This document shows positions 17,301-26,098 of a stretch of 64,000 bases of DNA, piece after piece (the stretch's first letter is position 1; the number at the start of each line of letters is the position of its first letter). The position numbers were made by a program, and so were the translations under genes. Source of the DNA: Myxococcales bacterium (lineage in GTDB: Bacteria; Myxococcota_C; UBA6777). Under the pieces are notes generated by a model that saw nothing but the letters and a program-made list of their open reading frames with translations, was not told the origin of the DNA and made no database searches. The DNA lies in assembly GCA_020632975.1 (NCBI GenBank), contig JACKEL010000004.1, positions 186,001 through 250,000 on the forward strand. Reading direction: 5' to 3'.

Positions 17301-19322
17301 TTATGCGGAGGCTTCGAGGATATGCAGGATGGTATCAAAGATGGTGATGAGGTCGCCATCTGCGGGGGTAAAGATCGCGCGAACGCCGAGTGTTCGCAGG
17401 GTTTCGTGATCATCGTGTGGGAGGATTCCACCCATCACCACGGGGATGGCGTCGGCTGCACCTGCTTCTTGGAGTCCCTGCATCAACTGTTCGGTCAGTT
17501 CGATATGCGAGCCACTAAGCACTGAAAGTCCGATGAGATCGGCACTTTCCTCGACGGCGCTTTGAACGATCTCATCAGGGGTAAGACGAATCCCTGCGTA
17601 GATCACATCAAACCCGATATAACGAGCCGTTACAGCGATCATCTCTGCGCCGTTGGAATGCCCGTCGAGACCGGGCTTTCCAACCAACATCCGAGGACGG
17701 TGTCCCAGTTTTTGGGCCAAGTCTTCGAGGCGTTTGCGCAGGGGAAGGATGCGTTGTTCTTCAAGCGAGAGGGTTTGTCCTTCGATGCCCGTAGCTGCGC
17801 GGTATTCGCCAAATATCTCGCGCAAGGCTCCTGCCCACTCGCCTGTTGTCACACGTGCCAACGCGCACTCAATAGAGGCTTCCATCATGTTTGCACCCGA
17901 ACGAGCGGCATCTTGGAGTGCTTGAAGCGCAGCCTCTGCACGAGCAGGATCGCGTTTTTTGCGTGTTTGGTTGAGTAGTTCGAGGGTTTCGTGGGCAGCG
18001 TCTTTGTCCACCTTGAAGATCCCGCTGTCTTGGTCACCAAGCAACGGGGAAGGCAAGGCATCTGTCCAACGATTGACCCCAACGACGACTTGTTCTCCTC
18101 GTTGTACACGGCTGATGCGTTCGGACATCGAGCGGACGAGGGCGCTTTTCATGTAACCGCTGTGGATCGCTGCGTGAACGCCACCCATCCCTCGGATGCG
18201 CTCGATCTCGCGGAGTGCTTCTTCTTTGAGTGCGTTGGTCTTGGACTGGACCACAGGACTACCGTCGAAAAGGTCGGGATATTCGAGAAGATCCGTTTCA
18301 TAGGCAAGGATCTGTTGGAGTCGCAAAGACCACTGTTGATCCCAAGGCCGCGGCAAAGACAAAGCTTCGTTCCAAGCGGGAAGTTGGAGGGCACGACAGC
18401 GAGCGTTGCGGCTGAGCGTGACACCCAAGGCTTCGATCAAGATGCGCCAAGCGTTGTTTTCGGGTTGTTGCTCGGTTAGTCCAAGGGAGTTGACTTGGAC
18501 ACCATAGCGAAAGCGTCGAAGGCGTGCGTCTTGGACATCGTAACGATCCTTCGTAAGCTCGTCCCAAAGCTCAGAAAATGCGCGCATCTTGCACATCTCT
18601 TCGACAAAGCGGATGCCCGCATTGACGAAGAAGCTGATTCGCCCGACGATTTGGTCAAACTGCGGTTTGTCCACTTGACCGCGTTCTTGCAGGATATCCA
18701 AGACACCGAGGGCGGTCGATAGGGCAAATGCGATCTCTTGTGCAGGTGTCGCTCCTGCTTCTTGAAGATGGTAAGAACAGATATTGGCGGCATTCCACTG
18801 AGGCAGGTGATGTAAGCAATATTCGTACATCTCTGCGATGATACGAAAGTGCGCATCCGGCGGGAAGATGTAGGTACCACGGGCAAGATACTCTTTGACG
18901 AGATCATTTTGCGTGGTGCCACGAAGCGCGGAAACATCGACGCCACGTTCACGAGCAAGCGCGATGTAGAGTGCAAGCAACCACATCGAAGTGCCATTGA
19001 TGGTCATCGAGGTGTTCATCTGTTCGAGGGGGATCTCCTCGAACAGAGCGTGCATATCGTCAAGGCTGTTGATGGGGACGCCGACTTTCCCTACTTCGCT
19101 GCGAGCGAGGGGATGGTCTGCGTCATAACCGCACTGGGTCGGGAGATCGAAAGCGATGGAAAGCCCCGTCTGGCCTTGGGCGAGATTTTGTCGATACAAC
19201 GCATTGGAGGCGCGAACGTTGGTATGGCCCGCATACGTCCGAAAGATCCAAGGACGATCGTGCGTAGGCTTTCCCTCGCGATCATAGAGCAAGTGGTCTT
19301 GTTTGGTGGTGTCTTGGGTCAT
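17301..19322 (-). CDS. ecm: ethylmalonyl-CoA mutase (methylmalonyl-CoA mutase family)
   Basis: 673 residues in one chain: a catalytic TIM barrel (about 20-530) and a C-terminal B12 domain with DGHSNG (D553, H555 as the cobalt ligand) and later GGILP. It would convert (2R)-ethylmalonyl-CoA to (2S)-methylsuccinyl-CoA. Signatures recalled for the Ecm clade are present: RTYAGH, GQTGLSIAFDLPTQ, EQMNTSMTING, SRGTY-like ARGTYIFPP and ICSYHLQEAGATP. Methylmalonyl-CoA mutases instead tend to have TYAGF and RNTYIYPP. The operon partners are the two enzymes next in the same pathway, which supports this over the generic mutase name. A weak AAAGGG precedes the ATG. Confidence 0.87.
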   Translation of the reverse strand: MTQDTTKQDHLLYDREGKPTHDRPWIFRTYAGHTNVRASNALYRQNLAQGQTGLSIAFDLPTQCGYDADHPLARSEVGKVGVPINSLDDMHALFEEIPLEQMNTSMTINGTSMWLLALYIALARERGVDVSALRGTTQNDLVKEYLARGTYIFPPDAHFRIIAEMYEYCLHHLPQWNAANICSYHLQEAGATPAQEIAFALSTALGVLDILQERGQVDKPQFDQIVGRISFFVNAGIRFVEEMCKMRAFSELWDELTKDRYDVQDARLRRFRYGVQVNSLGLTEQQPENNAWRILIEALGVTLSRNARCRALQLPAWNEALSLPRPWDQQWSLRLQQILAYETDLLEYPDLFDGSPVVQSKTNALKEEALREIERIRGMGGVHAAIHSGYMKSALVRSMSERISRVQRGEQVVVGVNRWTDALPSPLLGDQDSGIFKVDKDAAHETLELLNQTRKKRDPARAEAALQALQDAARSGANMMEASIECALARVTTGEWAGALREIFGEYRAATGIEGQTLSLEEQRILPLRKRLEDLAQKLGHRPRMLVGKPGLDGHSNGAEMIAVTARYIGFDVIYAGIRLTPDEIVQSAVEESADLIGLSVLSGSHIELTEQLMQGLQEAGAADAIPVVMGGILPHDDHETLRTLGVRAIFTPADGDLITIFDTILHILEASA

Positions 19323-19358
19323 GATGGCACCCTTTCTCTCGGCTGGAAGGGAAGAGTC

Positions 19359-20423
19359 CTAAGCGAGAAGTGCGGCTCTGCGTGGCAAGACTTCCCAATA
19401 ATCAAGATCCAAGACGACCTGAGGATGATGTTGTTTTTTGCCCGGCTTTTTGGGATGTTCTTGCATGATCGAGAAGGTCTCGCCTTGTTCTGCAAGGGCC
19501 GCTGCATCGAGATCTTTGGTCACGACCATACGCAAGCGAAGTGCGCCCAAGTTGGGATCTGTGAGCGAGACCGTCTCAAGGACATCCGTAAAAGTGTAGA
19601 GCGTATCGCCGCTGTATGTGGGGTTTGCGTGGACCCCACTGTTGAGGGCGCGTATCCCAAGGCGCATCTCAAGGCCGTTGAAGGCTTGTGCGTAGCCATG
19701 GCTGATGGTCAAACCCCCGTAGAGAAGGGGGCGACCGTTCATCTTGTGGCTATCAAAGTGGACCTTGGCGCTGTTTTGAAAGAGACGGGTAAAGCTCATG
19801 TGATCGGAGTCATTCATGGTCATCCCATCAAAGTGGAAGATGCGCTCTCCTGCCACATAATCATCGAAACTCCAGCGCCCACCGCAGCTATTCAACGTGG
19901 GAAGATGTTCTTCAAAGAGGGAGAGTTCTTCAGGCGGCACAACCTTCGGCAGCTTGGGGATCTCAGGTGCATCGAGGTAAGGTGTTGGAGCATCCGAGCG
20001 TTTGCGTACCATGACCCAACGCGTAAAGCGCATCACCTCGGTACCATCTTGCTTATAGGCCACGTTTTTGACATAGACGATGCCTGTGTCACGGGAGGAG
20101 TTTTCTTTGAGGCCGATGATCTCCATCTGGATGGAGAGGGTATCGCCAACATGCACAGGGGCCATCCAACGCATGTCCGCGTATCCGAGGTTTGCGCGGG
20201 CATTGAGCGAGATCTGTCGCACCGTTTGTCCAAAGACCGTGTGAAAGATAATCAAAGGGTGGACGAGTCGTTGTGGCCCACAAAAGCGGGGGGTTCGGTC
20301 GCCTGTGAGTGCGATGTAAAGAGATGTCTCGCCATCCGTCAGCGTCCGTGGGGTGGGGCCTTGCAGCTTCATACCCAAGTGGAAGTCTTCAAAAAAGTAG
20401 CCGATCCATCCTTTTTGCGTCAT
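19359..20423 (-). CDS. mch: mesaconyl-CoA hydratase (MaoC-like, two hotdog domains)
   Basis: 354 residues. It would hydrate mesaconyl-CoA to (2R,3S)-beta-methylmalyl-CoA. Two MaoC-type hotdog halves are visible: the first with GYFFEDFHLGMKL, FHTVFGQTVRQISLNARANL and GDTLSIQMEIIGL, the second with FDDYVAGERIFHFDGMT, RLFQNSAKVHF, GRPLLYGGLTISHGYAQAFN and NPTYSGDTLYTFTDVLE. These resemble the alphaproteobacterial mesaconyl-CoA hydratase sequence. The ATG at 20423 follows AAAGGA; a longer ORF from 20474 has no ribosome site. It lies between the mutase and the methylsuccinyl-CoA dehydrogenase on the same strand. Confidence 0.87.
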   Translation of the reverse strand: MTQKGWIGYFFEDFHLGMKLQGPTPRTLTDGETSLYIALTGDRTPRFCGPQRLVHPLIIFHTVFGQTVRQISLNARANLGYADMRWMAPVHVGDTLSIQMEIIGLKENSSRDTGIVYVKNVAYKQDGTEVMRFTRWVMVRKRSDAPTPYLDAPEIPKLPKVVPPEELSLFEEHLPTLNSCGGRWSFDDYVAGERIFHFDGMTMNDSDHMSFTRLFQNSAKVHFDSHKMNGRPLLYGGLTISHGYAQAFNGLEMRLGIRALNSGVHANPTYSGDTLYTFTDVLETVSLTDPNLGALRLRMVVTKDLDAAALAEQGETFSIMQEHPKKPGKKQHHPQVVLDLDYWEVLPRRAALLA

Positions 20424-20516
20424 CGCCGATCCTTTTGCTAGGTGGGCACCGCGTGAAGGTCCACAACCCGCCATGTAAGAGGTTTGTTTTGGGGAAGGGA
20501 TGTCTAGGAAAAGTGC

Positions 20517-22145
20517 TTAGGATGCAAGACGTTGTGCGATCGCTTGACGTGCAACAACGTAAAGGGCGAGGACTTCTTCGGCCCCTTCAAAGATGCTGAG
20601 GACACGGGCATCTGTCCAATAACGACTGACGGGATATTCTTCAGAGTAGCCCATCCCACCGTGAAGTTGCATCGCTTCACGCGTGAGTTGTTCTGCTTCT
20701 CGGCAGGTCATCAACTTCACAAGGGAAGCCTCCATGCTGCCCTTGCCTTCGTCCATAAGCTCCGCCACGTGGTAGCTGAGTTGACGTCCCACCATAAGAG
20801 TTGCGGCCATCTCAACGAGTTTGACGCGGGTGAGACTTTGTTGGGCGAGGGGTTTGCCGAAGACTTGGCGATCTTGGGCATAACGGATACCTTCGCGCAA
20901 AGCGGCTTCCATCACACCCACCGCACGAGCGGCCGTTTGGATGCGTCCACCTGCGAAACCTTCCATCTGTAGGACAAAACCTTGTCCTTCATCGCCCAGT
21001 CGGTTGGCCTCAGGGACAAAGTAATCTTCAAAGCTCACGCTGAAAGAGTGCATCCCACGGTAGCCCAAGGTCGGGATCGCACGGCCTTCGCAGGTGCCTC
21101 CAGTCGATTGCTTGTAAGCAAAATGATGATGGTCTGTGTCAGAGATCTTCGCAGGTTTTTCAACGAGGAAGAGTGTGAGTCCTTTGTGTCCAGAGTTCGC
21201 ATCACCCGTGCGTGCGAGCAAGATAAAGACATTGGCGCGCCCTGCAAAAGTACACCATGTCTTTTCGCCGTTAATGACGTAGCCACCTTCGACGCGTTTG
21301 GCACTGACACGAACATTGGCGACGTCTGAACCTGCGTTTGGCTCGGTCACTGCGACGCTTACAAGGGTTTCTCCTTGAGCGATGGAGGGAAGCCACTTGC
21401 GTTTTTGCTCGTCGCTTCCGCCTTTGAGGATGGCTTTTGCACAGATCTCAGGACGCGTGATCACGCTACCGCCCGCACCTAGGCTTGCGCGGCTAAGTTC
21501 TTCTGTGGCGAGACACATCGTGAGGTTGTCCACGAAGCTACCATCGTACTCATCAGGGATCGAGATGCCGAAAACGCCCATCGCAGCGTACTCTTGGAGC
21601 AGAGACTCAGGGATGATATCGTCGTGTCTGTGGATATGCTCTGCGAGAGGAGCGACTTTTTCATCCGCAAAACGCGCAAAGACCTTTCGGACTTCTTCGT
21701 GATCTTCGCTGACGCCGTAAGCACCGCTCCACTCGGCATCTCGGGCAAGCAAGCTATCTCCCAATTGAACAAGTCGTTCGGTCGAGAGGGTTGATTCAAT
21801 CCAAGCGCGGTGGGGTTGAAGGGTGACGTAGGCGTCTCCTTCCCAACCGAACTCAGCTTCTCGCATCCCAACGCGTTGAAGCAAACGGCGCATAACCATC
21901 GCGGTGTAAGTTTCCGCGAGCGCTTGTTCATAAGCGCCACGGTTTGCCGCGTAGCGCAAGCCTGCACGAGCGGCTTCCAACTCGGCAAGGAGATAGGCGT
22001 ACTGAAACGCCGCAGGTTGTATCGCATCCAGCTTGGTGCGCGAGAGGCGACCGTCCTGTTCGACTTGTTTGGCGAGGCTATCGCCAAGCGCATCGATCAT
22101 GGAAGCTGCGGTTTCAAGGGCTTGTTTTGCGGGATGTTGGCTCAC
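20517..22145 (-). CDS. mcd: (2S)-methylsuccinyl-CoA dehydrogenase
   Basis: 542 residues, longer than ordinary acyl-CoA dehydrogenases (about 380) because of an N-terminal helical extension of about 150 residues, which is typical of this enzyme. It would oxidise methylsuccinyl-CoA to mesaconyl-CoA with FAD, passing electrons to ETF. The acyl-CoA dehydrogenase core has VTEPNAGSDVANV, TWCTFAGRANVF, a CEGR segment, IPTLGYRGMHSF, FAGGRIQTAARAVG and a C-terminal QLHGGMGYSEEYPVSRYWTD. The gene starts with GTG at 22145, supported by AAAGGAG at seven bases. No in-frame stop or gap is seen. Confidence 0.88.
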   Translation of the reverse strand: MSQHPAKQALETAASMIDALGDSLAKQVEQDGRLSRTKLDAIQPAAFQYAYLLAELEAARAGLRYAANRGAYEQALAETYTAMVMRRLLQRVGMREAEFGWEGDAYVTLQPHRAWIESTLSTERLVQLGDSLLARDAEWSGAYGVSEDHEEVRKVFARFADEKVAPLAEHIHRHDDIIPESLLQEYAAMGVFGISIPDEYDGSFVDNLTMCLATEELSRASLGAGGSVITRPEICAKAILKGGSDEQKRKWLPSIAQGETLVSVAVTEPNAGSDVANVRVSAKRVEGGYVINGEKTWCTFAGRANVFILLARTGDANSGHKGLTLFLVEKPAKISDTDHHHFAYKQSTGGTCEGRAIPTLGYRGMHSFSVSFEDYFVPEANRLGDEGQGFVLQMEGFAGGRIQTAARAVGVMEAALREGIRYAQDRQVFGKPLAQQSLTRVKLVEMAATLMVGRQLSYHVAELMDEGKGSMEASLVKLMTCREAEQLTREAMQLHGGMGYSEEYPVSRYWTDARVLSIFEGAEEVLALYVVARQAIAQRLAS

Positions 22146-22306
22146 GAGGCTCTCCTTTGTGCCATCAGAAGGGGATCATCGACGAGATGATCGGGCTCGC
22201 CATACGGGGATGCAAGGCGCGAGAGATGGAGCGTGGGCGGTCATGGCGCCCCAAACGATACGTTTGGTTGAGCAAGAACAGACCGCGCTCTTGCGATGGT
22301 GCGGTC

Positions 22307-23551
22307 TTAGTCTTTTTGTAGGGTCTGGTGCTGATCGTGCGTGACGACCGTGCGTTGCAGGGTTTCGAGATCCACGCCTGTGGCTTGGATGTCTTCGTCT
22401 GTGAGCGTCCCTGCACGAAGTCCTGCGAGGACTTGCCACCATTCGGTCCCAATCACCGCTTTGTCTGCAAGTCGATCGTTGTCCACCTCTGCACCCGAAC
22501 CGCTCAAAGCTGCGCGGGTATAGTGCGCCACAAGGTCGAGCGCGGCTTTGGCTGTGCTGCGATCAGGAGACCAAGCACCGTGCACCAAGTCGATTTGATC
22601 GGGGTGCAAGATCCACTTGGCTGCGTAGCCCACAGCACGGGCGTTTTCGGCATCCAATCGCACCAACTCAAGGGCGCGCTCTTTCTTACGCATAGATGCG
22701 ATAAACTCTTCCCCGACTTCTTCCACTTTGAGGTCGTCAGCGCGCATCGAGAGGAACTTTTTGTAATCTGTGTCCGACATCCCCTCGGATTGTTTGGGAC
22801 GGATTGGAAGGGTCGCAGTGACCGCATCGACAGCGTCTTTGCCATAGGCTGCGGCGATGATCGGAAGCATCTGACGAGCTACGGCTTGTTCGTGCAACCA
22901 TCCTTCAGCATTGACTTTTCCGCTGATGGTACGTGCAAAGTCCCACGAACCAAAGATCAACGAAGCTACACCGTCGATGGCTGCAATCTTTTCGGCCTCA
23001 AGGAACGCACGTGGCGACTCGATCAGGATCTCCAACATGGGGACATTGGAGTGCCCTGCGATACGTTGGATGTCGCGCACGATCTTGACGATGTCTTGGA
23101 CTTCGTCTGCGTACTCTGTCTTGGGGATGACGAGCGCATCAAGGCGATGCCCCGCACCGCTCAGGACTTCGATCAGGTCTTGCTCAAAGTAGCTGGTGCG
23201 GATGTTGTTGGGGCGGAAGCCCACCACGCGCTTGCCATAGTCGTTTGTGGTGAGGGCTTCGACCACAAAGCGTCGCGCGTATTTCTTGAACTCAGGATTG
23301 TCAGGAGCGGCATCTTCTAGATCATAGAAGAAAAAGTCGATAGGGAACTGGGCGGCTTTGCTCATCACACGGAGACTTTGGGCGCGACCATCCGTTTCGA
23401 TATCGCCCCCTTTGCTCATGCGAAAACCTGGGATCGACATCTCTCCTCGGCGATAATAAGGGACTTTTAGACCTCGCATCATCTCGGGACGCGCCCGATG
23501 TTTTGCTTGGATCGTCGCAATCTCTTTACGCAGGGCTTCAAACTGGCTCAT
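22307..23551 (-). CDS. HpcH/CitE-type CoA-ester lyase, probable malyl/beta-methylmalyl-CoA lyase
   Basis: About 414 residues, a TIM-barrel lyase with DLEDA (near 105), an ILIESPRA segment (probable Mg-binding Glu) and a C-terminal WILHPDQIDLVHGAWSPD like that of Chloroflexus-type malyl-CoA lyases. In this operon it would split beta-methylmalyl-CoA to glyoxylate and propionyl-CoA and malyl-CoA to acetyl-CoA and glyoxylate. The ATG at 23551 has AAGGAG upstream; an earlier ATG at 23653 lacks one and lies close to the promoter. It is the first gene of the operon. Specificity among CitE-family reactions cannot be proved from sequence alone. Confidence 0.8.
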   Translation of the reverse strand: MSQFEALRKEIATIQAKHRARPEMMRGLKVPYYRRGEMSIPGFRMSKGGDIETDGRAQSLRVMSKAAQFPIDFFFYDLEDAAPDNPEFKKYARRFVVEALTTNDYGKRVVGFRPNNIRTSYFEQDLIEVLSGAGHRLDALVIPKTEYADEVQDIVKIVRDIQRIAGHSNVPMLEILIESPRAFLEAEKIAAIDGVASLIFGSWDFARTISGKVNAEGWLHEQAVARQMLPIIAAAYGKDAVDAVTATLPIRPKQSEGMSDTDYKKFLSMRADDLKVEEVGEEFIASMRKKERALELVRLDAENARAVGYAAKWILHPDQIDLVHGAWSPDRSTAKAALDLVAHYTRAALSGSGAEVDNDRLADKAVIGTEWWQVLAGLRAGTLTDEDIQATGVDLETLQRTVVTHDQHQTLQKD

Positions 23552-23669
23552 AACTTTCGCTCCTTGCAGATGAACTTCCGCTAAATCGGATAGAAAGGAA
23601 AACGCTCTCCCCTTCGGCATCTTGAATGGATCGATCTTGGGATGAATCACCATTCATTCTGGCTCAAAA

Positions 23670-23698
23670 CATATAGCTTTACGAAGGCGCCTCGTCAA
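23670..23698 (-). promoter_or_regulatory. sigma70-like promoter of the ethylmalonyl-CoA operon
   Basis: Minus-strand TTGACG (23693-23698) and TATATG (23670-23675) are separated by exactly 17 bases. The predicted start near 23663 leaves a leader of about 110 bases that contains an inverted repeat (GATGAATCAC...CATTCATTC, 23641-23659). All five downstream genes lie on the same strand with gaps of 161 bases or less, so one transcript is likely. Confidence 0.65.
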
Positions 23699-23789
23699 GG
23701 TTATGGGTCTTTTGTGGTGGTTGTCTAGTGTCGTAAGGCGTTGGGAGAGAGGGGGAATAGGGTGTTTTCTGAAAAGGGATGGGGTGTGT

Positions 23790-25904
23790 TTAGGGGACTC
23801 TGGGGGCGCAGCAAGAAAGCGTCAAAGAACCGCAAGACAAGTTGGTATTGGTTGCCGTTCCAGGAGGGCAAGGCAAGCGGCTGGACTGGCAGACGCCGCC
23901 GACCAAGGCACATGTATTGGAAGGCAGGGTACACTGGCCTGTTGTGCTGTCGCAGGTGCTGTTGGCGATGGTTTGTGAGCCTTTGACACACTGGTTGTTG
24001 CTACAAAGTGCGCCACTTTGGATACAGCTTGTTCCGCTTTGTGTACAGCTTGGGGCGGTGCTTGTTGCGGAGACAGCGCATTGGTTGCTGCTGCATATCG
24101 GGGTGCTTTGAACGCAAACAGTGCCATTCATGTTGCAGGTTGGGGTGGTGGTCTTGGTGGTAGGCACGCACTGACCGAGGTTGGGGTCACATGTGTAGGT
24201 GGTTTGGCTACAACCACCCGTGCTTGATGCGCTACAAGTGGGGCCAGAACAACGGATGGTGGCGCAAGGATTTGTTGCAGGCAAACAACACACCAACGCG
24301 CGGATATTCCCGCAAGAAACAGCGGTGTCCATCTTGTGGTTGGGGGGGCAGTTTCCATTTTGGACGATGCACTGACCACCTTTTCTCTCACAGTCGGTTT
24401 GCGTTGTGCTGGGGCAGGTTCCGCTGGTCTTGTCGGGGTTTTGGCACGTAGAACCTGCTGGGCAACCAGGGTTGGTACAGCAGTAAGCAGGCACGATCCC
24501 CGCGATGCACTGGCCATTTGCGCAAAGCAGACCTTGCGTGCAGTCACAGTTGCTTTGGCATCCTGCGGTCTTGGGAGAGCACTTGCCTGTGGTGCTATCG
24601 CAGCTTGCGTTCGCGATGGTGGTGGTTTTTACGGTGCACTGGGTCCCAGAGCAGCCAGGAGTTGTTTGGACACAACTTGTTCCGCTTTGTGAGCAAGACA
24701 GTTTGACGGTTGTGGTCTTTAGGGAGCATAGGTTGTTGGAGCAGCCAGGGGTGTTTTGTACACAGTCATTCACATCCATGCGACACGTTGCAGTAAGGGC
24801 CTTGGTGGTGGGCACGCACTGACCGAGACTGGGGTCACATGTGTAGGTGGTTTCGTTGCAGCCGCCCGTGCTCGAAGGAGTACAGGTGGGACCTTGGCAG
24901 CGGATGGTGGCGCAAGGGTTCGTTGTCGGTAAACAACACACCAAAGAGCGGACCGTTCCGCACGAAACAGCGGTGTCCATCTTCGAGTTGGGGGGGCAGC
25001 TTCCATTTTGTGGGATGCACTGTCCGCCTTTTTTCTCGCAGTCTGTGGGGGTGTTGTTGGTGCAGGTCCCGTTCGTACCATCGGGGTTTTGGCAAGTCTC
25101 TCCGACTGGGCAACCTGTGTTGGTGCAGCAGTACGCAGGCTTTGTACCTGAGAGGCAGCGGCCGTTTGCGCAAAGTAGACCCTGAGGACAGTCACAATTG
25201 CTCTGACAACCCGCGCTCAAAGGAACACACTGGCCTGTTGCGTTATCACAGCGGGCATTGGGTTGAGACAGTGGTTGACCCGCCGTGCACATCCCTGCAA
25301 CGCACTTGTATTCGATTTGTTCGCACACACCGTTACCACGGCAAGTTGGGGGACAGTCTTTGTCTGTTGCACACTGGACGGGGGGCATCTTGGGAACGCA
25401 GCAAAGCGCGCTACGTCCGCCTGGACAGTCGAGGGTGTCAGGAGAGACTTCGTAACCGTCTTTGCATCCGTTGGTAAAGAGGTCACAGTAACCGAGTTGC
25501 CCTTCACATCGGGTCTTTGTCGCGTCGGGAGTCGTGTCTGTGGAACCTCCATCAAGGGCGGGCTCTGTATCGCCGTTGTCTTGGGGGGATCCGTCAGGTG
25601 CGGTACCATCTTGGACTGCACCATCTGGGGTTCCTTGTTCGTTGGTGGTGCCATCTTGTGTTGTCGACTCTGCGGCCGTTCCATCGGGGTTTGCGCCATC
25701 TTGTTGGGGCTGTTCGTTGGCGCTTCCATCGCTGACGGTCCCGTCCTGTTGGGCGCCTTCGTTGCTAGAACCACCTTCGCTGTTGATGGCCCCATCTTGT
25801 TGGTTGCCCACACCGCCAGGAGGCCCGCAAGCGAGGCTGGTTGCAAGTAGCAGACTGAAAAACGTGAGATAACCTATACGAAGCCACGAAGCTCTTTGAG
25901 GCAT
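23790..25904 (-). CDS. Cys-rich secreted lipoprotein with internal duplication
   Basis: About 704 residues. The signal ends at a lipobox SLAC, then a 95-residue Gly/Asp/Gln/Asn-rich linker with repeated QDG units. The remainder holds over 60 Cys in small disulfide modules. A block of about 215-235 residues occurs twice; both copies contain CQSNCDC, QGLLCANG, AYCCTN, CDPxLGQCVPTT and a CATIRCxGPTC segment. No enzymatic motif is seen. Such proteins are common on Myxococcota surfaces and may act in adhesion or structural roles; this is inference. The ATG at 25904 follows GGAG at eight bases. Confidence 0.88.
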   Translation of the reverse strand: MPQRASWLRIGYLTFFSLLLATSLACGPPGGVGNQQDGAINSEGGSSNEGAQQDGTVSDGSANEQPQQDGANPDGTAAESTTQDGTTNEQGTPDGAVQDGTAPDGSPQDNGDTEPALDGGSTDTTPDATKTRCEGQLGYCDLFTNGCKDGYEVSPDTLDCPGGRSALCCVPKMPPVQCATDKDCPPTCRGNGVCEQIEYKCVAGMCTAGQPLSQPNARCDNATGQCVPLSAGCQSNCDCPQGLLCANGRCLSGTKPAYCCTNTGCPVGETCQNPDGTNGTCTNNTPTDCEKKGGQCIPQNGSCPPNSKMDTAVSCGTVRSLVCCLPTTNPCATIRCQGPTCTPSSTGGCNETTYTCDPSLGQCVPTTKALTATCRMDVNDCVQNTPGCSNNLCSLKTTTVKLSCSQSGTSCVQTTPGCSGTQCTVKTTTIANASCDSTTGKCSPKTAGCQSNCDCTQGLLCANGQCIAGIVPAYCCTNPGCPAGSTCQNPDKTSGTCPSTTQTDCERKGGQCIVQNGNCPPNHKMDTAVSCGNIRALVCCLPATNPCATIRCSGPTCSASSTGGCSQTTYTCDPNLGQCVPTTKTTTPTCNMNGTVCVQSTPICSSNQCAVSATSTAPSCTQSGTSCIQSGALCSNNQCVKGSQTIANSTCDSTTGQCTLPSNTCALVGGVCQSSRLPCPPGTATNTNLSCGSLTLSCCAPRVP

Positions 25905-26000
25905 AGTCACTCTCCTCATGTGATTGTTGTTCTTTTTCGGGCACCTCAAGCCCTACAAAGGCGTTTGACGTGGCACCTTTGTGCATTTATCCATGTTTGT

Positions 26001-26021
26001 GTGCTCTTATAGCACTTTTTT
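26001..26021 (+). terminator. plus-strand hairpin followed by T6, of unknown use
   Basis: GTGCT CTTAT AGCAC forms a five-base-pair stem with a five-base loop, directly followed by TTTTTT: an intrinsic terminator shape on the plus strand. No plus-strand gene lies upstream, so it might end a short RNA read into the 194-base gap. It could also be chance. The rest of the gap has no gene. Confidence 0.3.
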
Positions 26022-26098
26022 GTCGAGAAAGCGATCTCCTCAAAAAGAAGGAGACTTGGCGAGAAAAAGTATGATGGGGCGGGAGCTTGGGGAGAGGA

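Noticed and set aside
17301..19322. Plain methylmalonyl-CoA mutase annotation
   Set aside because: Signature residues and operon partners fit ethylmalonyl-CoA mutase better.
18849..20441. Plus-strand open frame of 530 codons antisense to ecm and mch
   Set aside because: It is opposite two confidently identified enzymes and encodes no recognisable domain.
22250..22306. Hairpin AGACCGC...GCGGTCT after the lyase gene as a terminator
   Set aside because: Stem of seven pairs with a 14-base loop and no T-run; the downstream mcd gene is in the same operon.
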